Below are positions 1 through 10,904 of a DNA stretch of 64,000 nucleotides, one piece after another (position 1 is the first letter of the stretch; each line of letters begins with the position of its first letter). Origin of the DNA: Prionace glauca (Eukaryota > Chordata > Chondrichthyes > Carcharhiniformes > Carcharhinidae); NCBI GenBank assembly GCA_037974335.1, contig CM075760.1, forward strand, positions 41,022,603-41,086,602, given 5' to 3'. The position numbers were made by a program, and so were the translations under genes. Under the pieces are notes generated by a model that had not been told where the DNA came from, made no database searches, and worked only from the letters and a program-made list of their open reading frames with translations.

Positions 1-192
1 TCTTTGTAGAACCCTACAGTGCAGAAACAGGCCCTTCGGCCCATCGAGTCTGCACCGAACACAATCCCACCCAGACCCTATCCCCATATCCCTACACATT
101 TACCTGCTAATCCCTCTAACCTACACATCCCAGGACACTAAGTGGCAATTTTAGCACAGCCAATGAACCTAACCCACACATCTTTGGACTGC
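1..192 (-). repeat. SINE 3' part (tRNA-derived shark SINE)
   Basis: Reverse-complement of the 3' half of a SINE seen again in this window (42320-42510, 51335-51648). It has the block around 'gatgggccgaagggcc', the 'gcagactcgatggg' stretch and a 'tgcactgtagggttc' end. Only the distal half is present because the window edge cuts it. The tRNA-derived head is missing. Confidence 0.75.
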
Positions 193-262
193 TGTTGGAC
201 TTGAACCTGGTGTTGTGAGACTTCTTACTGTACTTACCCCAATCCAACGCTGGCATCTCCAC
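193..262. repeat. End fragment of foldback repeat
   Basis: Contains a diverged version of the terminal segment found at 39260-39338 ('cctggtgttgt.agact' then 'ccaacgc.ggcat'). It abuts the SINE piece directly. Only one arm remains, so the element is a truncated copy. Confidence 0.6.
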
Positions 263-572
263 ATCATGGTTTTGCATTGTGCCAGCTGATGAATTTAAAT
301 AAAACACACAGCTAAAAGGGACCTATTTGAAGTTATTGTTGTTGCCAACCTCAAGGCAATCTGAGTCCAGGGTTGTTGACAGGTCATTAGGATTATATAA
401 AAAAAACACAGAACTGCCTTCAGGGCAGATCCACCAGTGCTTGAGCCAAGAGTACAACCAGAAGCAGAGCCCGATTACCTGAAGCAGTTAGATTTAATAC
501 AGACATGGAGAGAAATTACTTCTCTCAATGGAAGGTGAATTTTTTGAATTCATTACCTGAGGATACGGCGGG
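263..572. other. No gene seen; LINE-like tail at end
   Basis: No coding region is supported. From about 500 to 570 the text resembles the end of a CR1 3' region ('agagaaattacttctctc'), interrupted at 573 by the next element. Confidence 0.35.
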
Positions 573-780
573 TGTTAGGACTTGATGAAATTGAGGAGAC
601 AGAGTCTCACCCTGGGCCATTCCAAGCTTCCTCAAACCCCAACAGCTTCTTATTTATACTGAGTCAGCTGACCACCACATCATTTTCTCATTGGTTAGAT
701 AGCTTTCAGCTTGTTCTCATTGGTCACTATAACAGATCCAATGTGTTTCTGTTGGTTGTTATATTGGTTCCATTCTAACA
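573..780. mobile_element. Possible short LTR-like fossil
   Basis: A 208-bp block begins TGTTAG and ends CTAACA, a perfect 6-bp inverted terminal match of the TG...CA type. It holds a TATA-like 'tatttata' and three ATTGG boxes. No internal region or clear target duplication was seen. It could also be a small non-autonomous element, so the call is weak. Confidence 0.3.
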
Positions 781-879
781 TTCCACTTAAACCCGCCTCT
801 CCCACGACCTGATCCCTGACAAAAAAACAACCCAAACCCATCACTTCCCAGTCACTTCCCAGTTACTGTGATCCCACCA

Positions 880-1430
880 GTTCACCAGTTCCTCCGTCTC
901 TTCCCTGTTCTTGGTGTCATCGTTGCAGTGGTGTCATCAGCAAACTTGGATATCAAGTTGGAGGGGAATTTGGCCACACAAGTCATCGGTGTATAAGGAG
1001 CATAGTGGGGCTGAGGACACAGTGTTGTGGGGCACCGCTTATGAGGATGATTGTGGAGGAGGTGTTTTGACTGTCCTTATTTATTTTTGTCTGTCAGGTT
1101 CAAATTGCAGAGATAGGAGCCTAGCCCCAGGCCAGAGACTTTGTACTGAGTTTCATTAGAACAGTGCTGTTAAAGGCTGAGCTGCAGTCGATAAACAAGA
1201 GTCAGGGTTGCAATGTTGACTGTAGGGCCAGGGAGATTGCATCTGTGGACCTGTTGCGGATATAGGCAAACTGTAGTGGACCCAGGCAATCTGGGAAGCT
1301 GGAACTGATTCATGCCATAACTAATCTTTTGCTGCATCACATAATATTGGACAGATGTATCATTGGACAATAGTCATTAAGGCAGGCTATTTGGTTTTCT
1401 TTGGTAGCGGCCTTGGTTTGAGTTTTTCTT
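880..1430 (-). mobile_element. LINE fragment, L2/CR1-like RT region
   Basis: Antisense text carries stretches typical of fish LINE RT genes, such as 'gtgtcatcagcaaac', 'gtggggcaccg', 'gcagtcgataaacaag' and 'caatagtcattaaggcaggc'. Frames are decayed and no long ORF survives. Assignment to L2 rather than CR1 is from memory of the family and is uncertain. Confidence 0.5.
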
Positions 1431-1984
1431 ACCTGGTGCACAGATCAGGAACTTTCCTACTGAGAGAGGACTCGCTGACCTTTACTGGTCCAGTAGGTCA
1501 TAGTGGGCCAGCTGCAAATACACTGGACACATTGGACAGTAGTATAACAATGAACCCTGAAGCTTTGAAAGCAAACCCTGATAGTTGAGTTCTGTGTCAT
1601 TCGAGTGTCAGATAATGATTTCTTCCTGTATTGTGCGAATGGCGGCCACAACGTTGTGGTCTCTCTACGGTCTTTTTGTAAATATAACAGAGATTCTGAG
1701 CTGTCAAGGCATAAGGAACTCTCTCTGCCAACTGCTGTTAGTTTCCAGAGGAAAGGGTGAAACCAGCATTGTTTGGTACCAGCCCTGCGACAGGGGTTGT
1801 CAGTAGCTATCTCAAAGGTGACAAATTACTACATACAGGACTCCACTCTGAATTTTCTGTCAGGGTTACCCCCACAACCTTCTCACTCTCCAAATCCCCC
1901 ACAAGTTAGAGAGATTATTTACCTGCAGCTGAGTGACGGTCAATGTTGAGGACCCCCGGAAAACTCTTTCCAAAATGTATACTA
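1431..1984. other. Unassigned sequence
   Basis: Short overlapping ORFs in several frames, none with recognisable domains. Nothing convincing was seen here. Exon 1 of the receptor pseudogene at 3283 would be expected in this general area but could not be found. Confidence 0.4.
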
Positions 1985-2172
1985 TTTTGGCCCTACCATG
2001 GAGCATCACGGTGGCACAGTTGTTAGCACTGCTGACTCACAGCATCAGGGACCTGGCTTCAATCCCAGGCTCGGGGCACTGTCTGTGTCCAGTTTAGACC
2101 TTCTTCCCGTGTCTGGGTGGGTTTCCACCAAATGTTCCACTTTCCTCTCACGATCCAAAAGACGTGTTGGAT
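1985..2172 (+). repeat. SINE 5' part
   Basis: Starts with the tRNA-like head 'cacggtggcacag' and 'ttagcactgctg', followed by the body 'ctgtctgtgtcc' and 'tccaaaagacgtg'. It is cut off where the CR1 fragment begins. The B-box-like part reads 'cttcaatcccagg'. Confidence 0.7.
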
Positions 2173-2174
2173 CA

Positions 2175-3160
2175 TAAAAATAAAAAGAGGGGTCTGTACT
2201 GGGACTCTTTAGGTTTGTAATTTTCATAGGTGACCTGGATAAGAAATTGGAGGGAAGGGTTAGTAAGTTTGCCGACGACACGAAGGTTGGTGGTGTTGTG
2301 GATAGGCTGAAGGGATGTCAAAAGTTGCAGCGTGACATAGATAGGATGCAAGACTGGGCGGAGAAGTGGCAGATGGACTTCAACCCGGATAAATGTGTAG
2401 TGATCCATTTTGGCAGGTCCAATGGGATGGAGTATAATATCTAAGCAGTGTCGAGGATCAGAAAGACCTTGGGGTCCGGGCCCATAGGACTCTCAAATCA
2501 GCCTCGCAGGTGGAGGATGTGGTCAAGAAGGTATATGGTGTACTACCTTTCATCAACCGACGGATTGAATTTAGAAGTCGGGAGATAATACTGCAGCTTT
2601 ATAAGACCCTAGTCACATCCCATTTGGAGAACTGTGCCTAGTTCTGTTCGCCTTATTACAAGAAAGATGTGGAAGCTATTGAAACGGTGCAGAAGAGATT
2701 TACAAGGATGTTGCCAGGATTGGGTGGCATGCCTTATGAGGATAGGTTGATGGAGCTTGTTTTTTTCTCTCTGGGGAGACGAAGAATGAGAGGTGACCTG
2801 ATAGAGGTTTATAAGATGTTGAGAGGTATTGATCGCGTGGATTCTTGGAGGCTATTTCCCAGGGCTGAAATGGTCGCTACGAGAAGATACAGGTTTCAGG
2901 TGCGGAGGAGTAGGTACAGAGGATATGTCAGGGGTAAGGTTTTCACTCAGAGGGCGGTGGGTGAGTGGAATCGGCTGCCGTCGGTGGTGGTGGAGGCAAA
3001 CTCTTTGGGGCCTTTCAAGCGACTTCTGGATGTGTACATGGGATTTAATTGGATTGAGGTTTATTGGTAGGTCTAGTAGGTAGGGATATGATCCGCGAAA
3101 CTTGTGGGCCGAAGGGCCTATTTGTGCTGTCGTGTTCCATGTTCTGTGCTCGATAAAAAG
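2175..3160 (+). mobile_element. CR1 LINE 3' fragment
   Basis: Translation gives late RT and thumb sequence: KFADDTKVGG (the FADD catalytic motif) at about 2258, 'DKCVVIHFGR', then after a break RFTRMLPGLGG and the C-terminal 'AVGEWNRLPS'. It ends with a typical 3' tail near 'gggcctatttgtgctgt'. A stop lies after about residue 65 and there is no single continuous frame. It sits in what would be the intron of the receptor pseudogene downstream. Confidence 0.8.
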
Positions 3161-3282
3161 AGATTTAAGTTATTCAGTTTGTGTACACGATATTTTTTAA
3201 AATGTTGTTCCATTTACAGTCTAAATTGTCACTTTTCCCCCTGAATCATACCTAATGTTATTCTTCATTTCCTTCCTGACAG

Positions 3283-4184
3283 TGAACATAATCACAATTG
3301 TGACACTGATGAGCAGAAACTGTGGTCTGCCCAAATGTGTCACTCGTTACCTGGTGGCCATGTCAGCGGGGGATCTGCTAGTTGTTATCCTCGACCTGAT
3401 ATTGAGACACATTCCCATTGTTTATTGGGAAAAGTTTTATTTCTTACTATCAGTCCCCGTGTGTAACATCCACGCCGTCCTGCTTTATGCTGCCACTGAC
3501 TGTTCTGTCTGGTTCACCGTCACTTTCACCTTTGATTGATTTGTGGCCATTTGCTGCCCCAAGCTGAAAAGTAAATATTGCACTGAGAAATCAGCGGCTG
3601 TGGTTCTGGGAACAGTGACAGTGCTGAGCTTTTTAAAGAACATTTTCTGGTATTTTATGTTATTAAATGGATATGGGCTGGCGAACAATCCCTGGTTTTG
3701 TCGCTTCTCATGGGATGTTGTGGAATCTCCGGTCTGGGGAACAATCGAGTTCCTCCACAACATTCTAACCCCGTGTGTCCCATTCGCCCTGATTCTGCTG
3801 CTCAATGCCCTCACCGTCAAACACATTTTAGTGAGCAGCAGAGCCCGCAGGAGACTCCGGGCTCACAGCAGTGGGGAGAATTCCAAAGACCCAGAGATGG
3901 AGAGTCGAAGGAAATCCATAATTTTACTATTTGTTATCTCAGCCAATTTCATTGTCTTATGGTCGACATTAATGTTTTATTCAATATGGATTCGGATGTA
4001 TAATTTGGGCTACCAGTCAATAAGGTTACATCTTTTTGTTATGGAATTGGGCTTCATGCTACAACTCACAAGTTGCTGCACAAATACTACCATTTATGCT
4101 GTGACACAGACTCACTTCAGACAGCAGCTAAAAGATCTACTGAAATACCCCATTACTGCAATTCTTCAACTCAATACACCATAA
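3283..4184 (+). pseudogene. GPR139-like receptor exon 2, one nonsense codon
   Basis: Rhodopsin-class GPCR resembling GPR139/GPR142-type orphan receptors, and paralogous to the intact gene at 34922-36440. The exon opens after a polypyrimidine acceptor ending 'ctgacag', in phase 1, like its paralog. Visible features are end of TM1 (NIITIVTLMS), TM2 with 'DLLVVILD', the TM3 cysteine, ICL3 'SSRARRRLR', TM6 and TM7 'TIYAVTQTHFRQQL'. The reading frame is continuous to a TAA at 4182 except for one TGA at 3537-3539. This replaces the Arg of the DRF motif (the DRY equivalent), consistent with a CGA-to-TGA transition. No frameshift was found. Exon 1 was not found; a CR1 copy lies immediately upstream. 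Selenocysteine or readthrough is not suggested by anything seen. Confidence 0.85.
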
Positions 4185-4261
4185 CAGGAAACTACAACTA
4201 CAAGACTCCTGACTCTTTCTGTTGGGCATTCATACTGTAAACAAAACACCCTCACAAAAAC

Positions 4262-4660
4262 AGAAATAGTTACAGAAAGGGAGAGAGAGAGGAGCGTGTT
4301 AGCAACAATGTGAGTGATAGAGAGAGACAAATTGGTAGAGAGAGGGAAAGGCACAAAACAAGGAGGACTTCAACTTGAAGAGTTTCTAACAGGTACAGGG
4401 AATAAAGCAGACAGAGAGAAAGAACAAAGACAGAGAGAGGCTCTCACAAATAGAGGGAGACAGGATAGAGAGTGGAGAAAATGGCGAGGGTGATATACAG
4501 GAAATAAGAAAGGGAGACAGAAGAAGACAGGCAGGAGGTTGTTTTAAAAGAGGGAAAGGGAGATGAAAGGAAAACAGGAGACAAGAACTGAGGCAGAGGG
4601 AAACAGCCAGACACAGAGCGAAACAGAGACATCGAGACAGAGAGCGGACAGAATGGTAAG
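4262..4660. repeat. GA-rich purine low-complexity tract
   Basis: Long run of imperfect gagaga/acagag repeats on the plus strand. Apparent minus-strand ORFs here are Ser/Leu/Cys-rich shadows of the repeat and are not genes. Confidence 0.75.
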
Positions 4661-4684
4661 AACAAAGACAAAGAGAACAACGAA

Positions 4685-4935
4685 CAACACAGCACGGGAA
4701 ACAGGCCCTTCGGCCCAACGAGCCCGCACCGCCGTCCCATTGTCAGTGACCTATTCATGATTTTAGTCTATGCCTAAAGTGTGAGGATCAGGGAGGTCCA
4801 ATATAGGGACAATTTGTTACCCAATCAATCAGCCTAAAAGCACATTTTTGGGATGTGGGAGGAAACCGGAGTACCCAGAGGAAACCCACGCAACCACGGG
4901 GAGAACGCGCAAACTCCCACGGACACAGGCCCAAA
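4685..4935 (-). repeat. SINE, antisense, partial
   Basis: Reverse complement carries 'gggccgaagggcctg' near the 3' end and the shared SINE core ('gtttcctcccacatcccaa' type) at 4845-4905. It is more diverged than the copy at 51.3 kb, possibly a different subfamily. Confidence 0.65.
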
Positions 4936-5084
4936 TCCATGTGTCCGCACAGCAACAGAGATAGCCTCTGAGCTGTCATGATGCCCTCTAGATGGTCCAG
5001 TTTACGCACACCAACGACATGAAGCAGTAGGCAACTCCCGAAGCAATATCCAAGAGCAGCCCACCACAACCTGCCGCCCGCATG

Positions 5085-5540
5085 CCCCTTGCTGGACTTA
5101 AGTGCCTGTGGATAAAAATTTCATTATTAAAAGACTCTATATCCCTGAGGCTAAAACTGACCCCAAGCCTGCAATGTTTAGTAAGGCCTGCTATATCCCC
5201 CTATATGTAGACCGCTCATGTGGCTGTCCAAGTGACTCTTGAACAACCCTAGCGTGCCTGCTTCCACCACCTTACTCGGCAGTGCTTTCCACATCCCCAC
5301 TACCCTTCGTGTGAAAAACTGCCCTCTAATATTAGTCTTATATCTAGCCCCCCTCACCCTAAGCCCGTGACCCCTCGTTCTATCCATTTCTAATAGCGGA
5401 AAAAGCTTATCATCATCTACTCTATCTGTCCCCTTCATAATCTTATAAACCTCTATTAGATCCCCCCTCAGCCGACGTCTCTCAAGGGAAAACAGCCCAC
5501 GTGCGTTCAATCTTCCCTCGTAAGACAAGAGTTTGAACCT
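5085..5540 (-). mobile_element. CR1 LINE 3' fragment, antisense
   Basis: An open minus-strand frame of 116 codons (5178-5528) reads the C-terminal part of CR1 ORF2: 'RRRLRGDLIEVYKIM', 'FTRRVVGMWKALPSKVVEAG'. The upstream RT core is absent. The 3' tail lies toward 5085. Confidence 0.8.
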
Positions 5541-5599
5541 TGTGTGAATTTGAACGACGTCTCTGCCTGAACCTGTGTAGGTCTGAACCTGGTGTGGGC

Positions 5600-6315
5600 C
5601 CGAGCCTGGGTAGGGGCCCTGTAGACATGAATACCGGCATTCGATTTGCTTTTCTAACTGATGATTGAACCTTCAGATTAACCTTTAGAGAATCTTGAAC
5701 AGGGACTCCCAGGTTCCCTTGCGCATCTGATATTCTAAGTATTTCCCCGTTTAGAAAACAATTTATGCCTGCATTCCTCTTTCAAAAGTGCACAATCTCA
5801 TACTTTTCCTCAGTGTATTCCATCTGTCATCTCTTTGCCCTCTCTCTAACCTGTACATGTCCTTCTGCAGCCCTCCCTCCGCAGCACTCCCCCCCCCCCC
5901 GACTTTCTCAATACTCCCTGTCACTCGATATATCTTTGTATCTTCCGCAACAGTGTCTTCATTTCATTCTTCCAAATCATTCATGTATATTATGAATATA
6001 CATTAATGCACCGAACCCTGAGGCACACCAGTAGTCTCTGGCTGCCATCCTGAAAACAGATCCCCTTCTTCCCCACTCTCTGCCTTCTGTCAGCCAGTCA
6101 ATCCTCTATCCATGCCAGGATCTTGCTCTCATCTCCATTGGCACTTAACTCATTTAAGAGTCTCCAATGCAGCACTATATCAATGGCCTTCTGGAAATCG
6201 AAATTAATCAGTTCAATTGGTCCTCCCTATCTAACTTCCTTGTTACCTGCTCAAAGAACTCTGACAGATTTGTCCGACATGGGCTCCCCTTGACAAAGCC
6301 GAACTGACTCAGTGC
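5600..6315 (-). mobile_element. Older CR1-like LINE, RT/thumb part
   Basis: Antisense text matches CR1 RT and thumb blocks in order: 'cctgaggcacaccagtagtc' (GVPQG region), 'ccagtcaatcctctatccat', 'ttgacaaagccgaactgac'. Frames are decayed. It continues beyond an inserted element at 6845. A C8-10 homopolymer lies near 5891. Confidence 0.7.
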
Positions 6316-6844
6316 TATTGTGAAGTTGTATGAATTAAGTTGTGGCAGAATGTAACATTGGTGAACGATTTAGTACACAATAAGGAAAGCTGACTGTGAA
6401 CAACCTAAGACATGAAGAAGATCTGAGAAGGTCAAGTCCTGATAAGGCTGACTCCGCATAACCTAGGGCTGTATGAGTAAGACAAGATAAGGTCAGGGAT
6501 GAAGGAGTCACCGACTTTCTCCTGTTCCTTAACAGTACAGGATAAAAGTATGAATGGTGAGAGGAAGAGTTCTAGGAGGTCAGAAGGTTGTACCATGATT
6601 TATGGCACTTCTTATGATGCTTCTATTGATCAAATTCCTGAATAAGCTCTGGTCATGGAAACTGATAATGATTTTGTATAATTACTGAACTGAGTCTTTA
6701 AGTAAGTGCGGACTTGAGAAGGAATTAGCACGTCGTGACAACTGCTCACCAAACTCAAGTTACTGCCAATAGTGCATGCAGTCTTTCGTAAATAAAGACT
6801 AGTTATTTTGTCAGAATTAATTTTGTTGATTCTTTCTATCACAG
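6316..6844. mobile_element. Solo-LTR-like fossil inside the LINE
   Basis: About 530 bp interrupting the LINE. The piece begins near a TG dinucleotide (tgtatgaattaag) and ends near 'tctatcaca', with 'gtaaataaagac' (poly-A-signal-like) 60 bp before the end and a 'gataaaag' TATA-like element in the middle. The layout fits a solo long terminal repeat. No internal genes and no clear target duplication were seen. Moderately old by its lack of clean borders. Confidence 0.4.
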
Positions 6845-7945
6845 TCAAGAAGGAGGAAAGTTTCCACTTCAACAATATTTCATCATCTTCTGCCACCTCA
6901 TCTTTCATAATGAACTCTAAAATATTGCCAATGACTGACGTCTGACTAACTACCCTATAATTTCCCGTCTTCTGCTTCTCTCCCTTCTTAAACAACTGAC
7001 TTTCTGGCCTGCTGGTACCGTCTCTGCGTCCAGTGATTCCTGAAAGGTCACCACCATTGCCTCCACAATTTCATCAGCTATATCTTTTAGGACCCTGGGG
7101 TGCAGTCCATTTGGTCCAGGTGATTTATCCAACATCAGACTTTTCCGTTTCCCCTGAATCTTCTCCTTAGTGACGGCCACTACACGCACCTGTGCGCCCC
7201 CCCCCCCCCCCCCCCAAACCCCACGACTCTCCTGGAGTTCTGGCATCTCACTAATGTCTCGAACCGTGAAGACTGATGTAAAGTAACTATTCATTTCCTC
7301 TGCCATTTCTTTGTTTCCTATGATTCCTTCTCCAGCCTCATTTTCCAGTGGTCCAATACCTATTTTTGTCTCTTTCTTACTTTTTATATATTGAAAAAAT
7401 ATCTTCCTATCTTCTTTTATATTACTAGCCAGCTTACGCTCATATTTCATCTTCTTCCCCTTTATTGTTTTTTTGAGTTGTCCTCTTCTCGCTTTTAAAG
7501 ACTTCCCAATCCTCTGGCTTCCCACTAGTCCTCATCACTTTGTATACTTTCTCTTCTGTGTTAATGTTGTTGTTGACTTGCCTCGTCAACCATGGATGCC
7601 TCATCCTCCCTGTGACATTGGGAATAATTTCTGCTTTCCTCCTGAATTTTTGTTGTCCCTCTAAAAAACTCCTGCCATTGCTGTTGCACGCTTTTCCCTG
7701 TTAGGTTCCCTTTCAAATCAACTCTGGCCAGTTCCTCCCTCATGTCTTTGTAATTCCCTTTATTTAATTCTGATACCGTTACATCTGACTCCAGCTTCTC
7801 CTCTCAAACTGCAGGGTCAATTCTATCATATTGTGGTCACTGCTCCCAAAGCGTTACATCACCTTAAATTTCCCTGATCAAGTCTGCCTCATTACATACC
7901 ACCAAATCCAGAATTGGCTATTCCCTAGTAGGTTGTATCACAATC
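6845..7945 (-). mobile_element. Older CR1-like LINE, RT and linker part
   Basis: Minus-strand frames read 'LDKSPGPNGLHPRVLKD' (RT block), 'GNYRVVSQTSVIGNILE' and the EN-RT linker 'KFFQYIKSKK'-like text. A C18 run at about 7196-7216 breaks one frame. This is the same element as 5600-6315, split by the insertion at 6316. Confidence 0.75.
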
Positions 7946-7959
7946 TGCTCCAAAAAAAC

Positions 7960-8285
7960 ATAGAACATAAGAACATAAGAAATAGGAGCAGGAGTCGGCC
8001 ATCTAGTCCTTCGAGCCTGCCCCGCCATTCCACAAGATCATGGCTGATCTGTCGTGGCTCAGTTCCACTTTCCCTCTTTCTCCCCATAACAGTTAATCCC
8101 CTCTCTTATCAAAAACCCATCAACCCGCTTCTTAAAAATATTTAGCGAGGCAGCCTCCACCACCTCATGGGGCAGAGAATTCCAGAGATTCACCACCCTT
8201 TGAGTGAAGGAGTTCTTCCTCAACTCCGTTCTAAACCGCCCCCCCCTCTCTTTATCTTGAGGCTGTGCCCTCTAGTCCTACAAAC
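7960..8285 (-). mobile_element. Young CR1 3' end inserted in older LINE
   Basis: Begins with the CR1 3' tail 'acataagaacataagaaat' and continues with the young-family 3' region at high similarity to 12272-12590. It lies between two parts of the older antisense LINE, so it is a later 5'-truncated insertion. Confidence 0.8.
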
Positions 8286-8770
8286 ATTGACACTCCACAA
8301 TTTTTTTGGGGATAACTGCCTACCTGATTTTCCAAGTCCATCAACATAATGATATCCCCCATGTTTATTGTAATATCAGCAGTTTTATATGCTTTTTCTA
8401 TCTCGTGATGTATTTTCTGCCCACATCCTGACTGCAGCTAGGAGAGCTTGTATCTAACTCCCTTCAGGGTCTTTTCATCTTTGTGTTTCCTCAACTCCAC
8501 CTACAGTGATTCTCCCTTTTGATCCTTTATTGCTTCTTGCTATCGATTCAATTTCATTCCTTACTAACAATGCAACACCATCTCCTTTGCCAATCAGCCT
8601 GCCCTTTCGATAGGACAAATATCCTTAGATATTTAGAACCCAACCCTGATCCCCTTGCAGACACTAGGATGCCCTAAACATCCTAGTGGCCGATTTCAAT
8701 GCGTGCAACAAGCTCATTTACCTTGTTCAGTAAGCTGCACGCATTTGTGTACAACACACTCAGTCCTGCA
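8286..8770 (-). mobile_element. Older CR1-like LINE, endonuclease part
   Basis: Antisense text resembles the EN region of CR1 ('atgatatcccccatg', 'caatgcaacaccatctcc', 'cagcctgccctttcgatagg'). No open frame survives. It is likely the 5' continuation of 6845-7945. Confidence 0.5.
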
Positions 8771-8874
8771 TTGACCACCTCCCTTCTCATACTTGTCACC
8801 TTTTTTTTCACTCTTGCCAGAAGTTAGATTTCTGCCAGCTACTATAATCTCTGGTTTGTTATGTGGGATACCAG

Positions 8875-9235
8875 GGACCATAAGATATCGGAGCAAAATT
8901 ATGCCACTTGCCCACTGCTCCACCATTCAATCATGGTGTTTTTTTTTTCCTTATACCCATTCTCCTGCCTTTTCCCCATAACCCCTGGTCCCCTTATTAA
9001 TCATGAACCTACCTACCTCTGTCTTAGAGACTCTCAATGGCCGGGCCTCCACAGCCTTCTGTGGCAAAGTGTTCCACAGATTCACCACTCTCTGGCTGCA
9101 GAAATTCCTCCTCATCTTTGTTATAATGGACTGTCCCTTTAGTCCGACGTTGTTGCCTCTGGTTCTAATTTTTCCTCCTAGTGGAAACACTAGTGGGAGG
9201 CTTGTGACAGCTCCTCCACTCATGGAGGGATCAGA
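8875..9235 (-). mobile_element. CR1 3' fragment, third subfamily
   Basis: Minus-strand frame includes 'MRRNFCSQRVVNLWNTLPQ', the conserved CR1 C-terminal block, and ends with 'catggtg'/'ccattcaatcatgg' 3' text. It differs from the young family, so it is a separate insertion. Confidence 0.75.
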
Positions 9236-9401
9236 GGACTCGAAATTGGTTACTGACGACGGGCGGGAAGAGGATCAAACGTTGGAAGGTTCGTCGAGGC
9301 TCACTCGCCAGAGAGGCTCTTTAAACTGTGTCCAGTCACCAGGCTTCAACTCCTAGCAGAATGTCACTCCCCCTGATCAGGACTATGTCAGATGGACATA
9401 A

Positions 9402-9739
9402 GGATCAGGAATCAGCTGTAGGCTGTATTATATTGTAAATATGCTGTGGATTCTGCATCAAGCCTGTGTGAAGTGAATAGAGAAAAACGCACAATTGTTT
9501 GCAGATGTACTGGGAGTGGAGATAGGGGGCTGTTATTTACAGGAGAGGAGTGTTGTATATATGTTGGGGCATTCCTTTCAGGGAACGGGTCATGTGACCT
9601 CAGGTGCGGGGTGAGCTGCTGGATTCTCCCAGATTGGGCAGTCAATATTTGGAGTGTTGTGTGAACAGATGGAATAAATAGTTGTGTTCCCTGACACCTG
9701 ACTGTGGAGTCGATATTGAAGACAATCCTCAGCACCACA
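9402..9739. repeat. Unclassified element with 8-bp flanking repeat
   Basis: A 338-bp block is flanked by GGACATAA at 9394-9401 and 9740-9747. It contains 'tatatatg' and 'ggaataaatag'. No terminal inverted repeat was found. The duplication suggests an insertion, but chance cannot be excluded. Confidence 0.35.
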
Positions 9740-9797
9740 GGACATAAACAAACGGTCTCGGACCCAGTGCTTCACAACTCTAACAGTGGCTTGAATC

Positions 9798-10135
9798 CTC
9801 TTTGTGCCCCTCTCACACTCTCCTCAAGGTGTTGACTCTTTGTCCCGGTGTCCCAGTGTTTCCTTCTCACAATCTCCACAAGGTGCTCACTGTCAATCCC
9901 AGTGTCCCAGTTTCCCCCCTCTCACACTCACCACAAGGTATTGATTCTCTGTCCCAGTATCCCCCCTCTCACAGTCTCCAGAAGGTGCTGACTCAGTGTC
10001 CCAGTGTCCCACTGTCCCCCCTCACACTCTCCTCAAGGTGCTGACTGTCTGTCTCAGTGTCCCAGTTTCTCCCTTTTCACACTCTTCTCAAGGTGCTGTC
10101 TGTCTGTCCCAGTTTCTCCCTCTCACACTCTGTTT
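9798..10135. repeat. Minisatellite, ~52-56 bp unit, about 6-7 copies
   Basis: Imperfect tandem unit built on 'ctcacactctcctcaaggtg' followed by 'ctgactgtctgtcccagtg' and a C-rich end. Unit starts lie near 9811, 9867, 9922, 9968, 10021, 10076 and 10123. The plus-strand ORFs here are repeat shadows. Confidence 0.8.
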
Positions 10136-10326
10136 GGGGGAGGTGAAGGTAAGAATTGAAAGATGTGAATCATGTAATTGATGACTGTGAGGGATGGATA
10201 GAAACTTTGGGGATTCTGTCGGTGGATTCATTGTGAACGTTGAAATCTGAATAAACTGAGACACCAGATGGAAAAGCCATCGTTTCTCCATGCATTTTAG
10301 TTTAAAGAAAGCACTACTATACATGT

Positions 10327-10382
10327 GCCCGGCTAGCTCAGTCGGTAGAGCATGAGACTCTTAATCTCAGGGTCGTGGGCGT
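10327..10382 (+). pseudogene. tRNA-Lys(CTT) with T arm deleted
   Basis: The first 50 or so bases match the canonical vertebrate tRNA-Lys(CTT): acceptor GCCCGGC, D arm 'tagctcagtcggtagagca', anticodon loop with CTT, and the start of the T stem 'gtcgtggg'. The text then jumps to 'cgtcgttctttt', that is, the last two bases of the gene and a T4 terminator. Compared with the canonical gene (from memory), 18 bases between two TGGG copies are missing, removing the T loop, B box and 3' acceptor strand. It cannot fold as a normal tRNA. Confidence 0.8.
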
Positions 10383-10904
10383 CGTTCTTTTCAGACTTTG
10401 ACTCATTCCTAGGTGAATTCCAGATCTCCGTTCCTCCAGAAGTGTCACGGCTCAAACTGAGTTCCTTTCTCATTTCTACGTTGCTCATCTCACAGTTGTG
10501 AATGAAAACTGCCTCCAGATAACTGGAAGGCGGTACCTTCAGCTCTGAACTCATCGAGAGGTTTTGTTCTCATTTATTATGACGTTTAAACCCAGATCTG
10601 AGAGATTGTGTCAGAGCAAACAACAATCATCTCCATTGTAATTCAATCACTCCAGCCTTCCATCCTATAAAAAGACTATTAGTACTTTCCTCCTCTCCCT
10701 CTCTATTTTCCTTGACTCTGTACGTGTGTGTAAACCATTAAACCATCAATTTCTTCCAGTTAGGGTCAAAGGTCAGCAACCTGTATCATTCCCTCTCTTT
10801 CCCTCCACAGAAACTGTTGAAACTGATGAATCTTCCAGCATTTTCCGTTTTGAGGTGGGATTTGCAGCAACTACAATTCCTTCTTTTGGATCATAGTGGA
10901 TCAC
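10383..10904. other. No gene seen
   Basis: No supported gene or known repeat. CR1 homology begins at about 10905. Confidence 0.4.
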
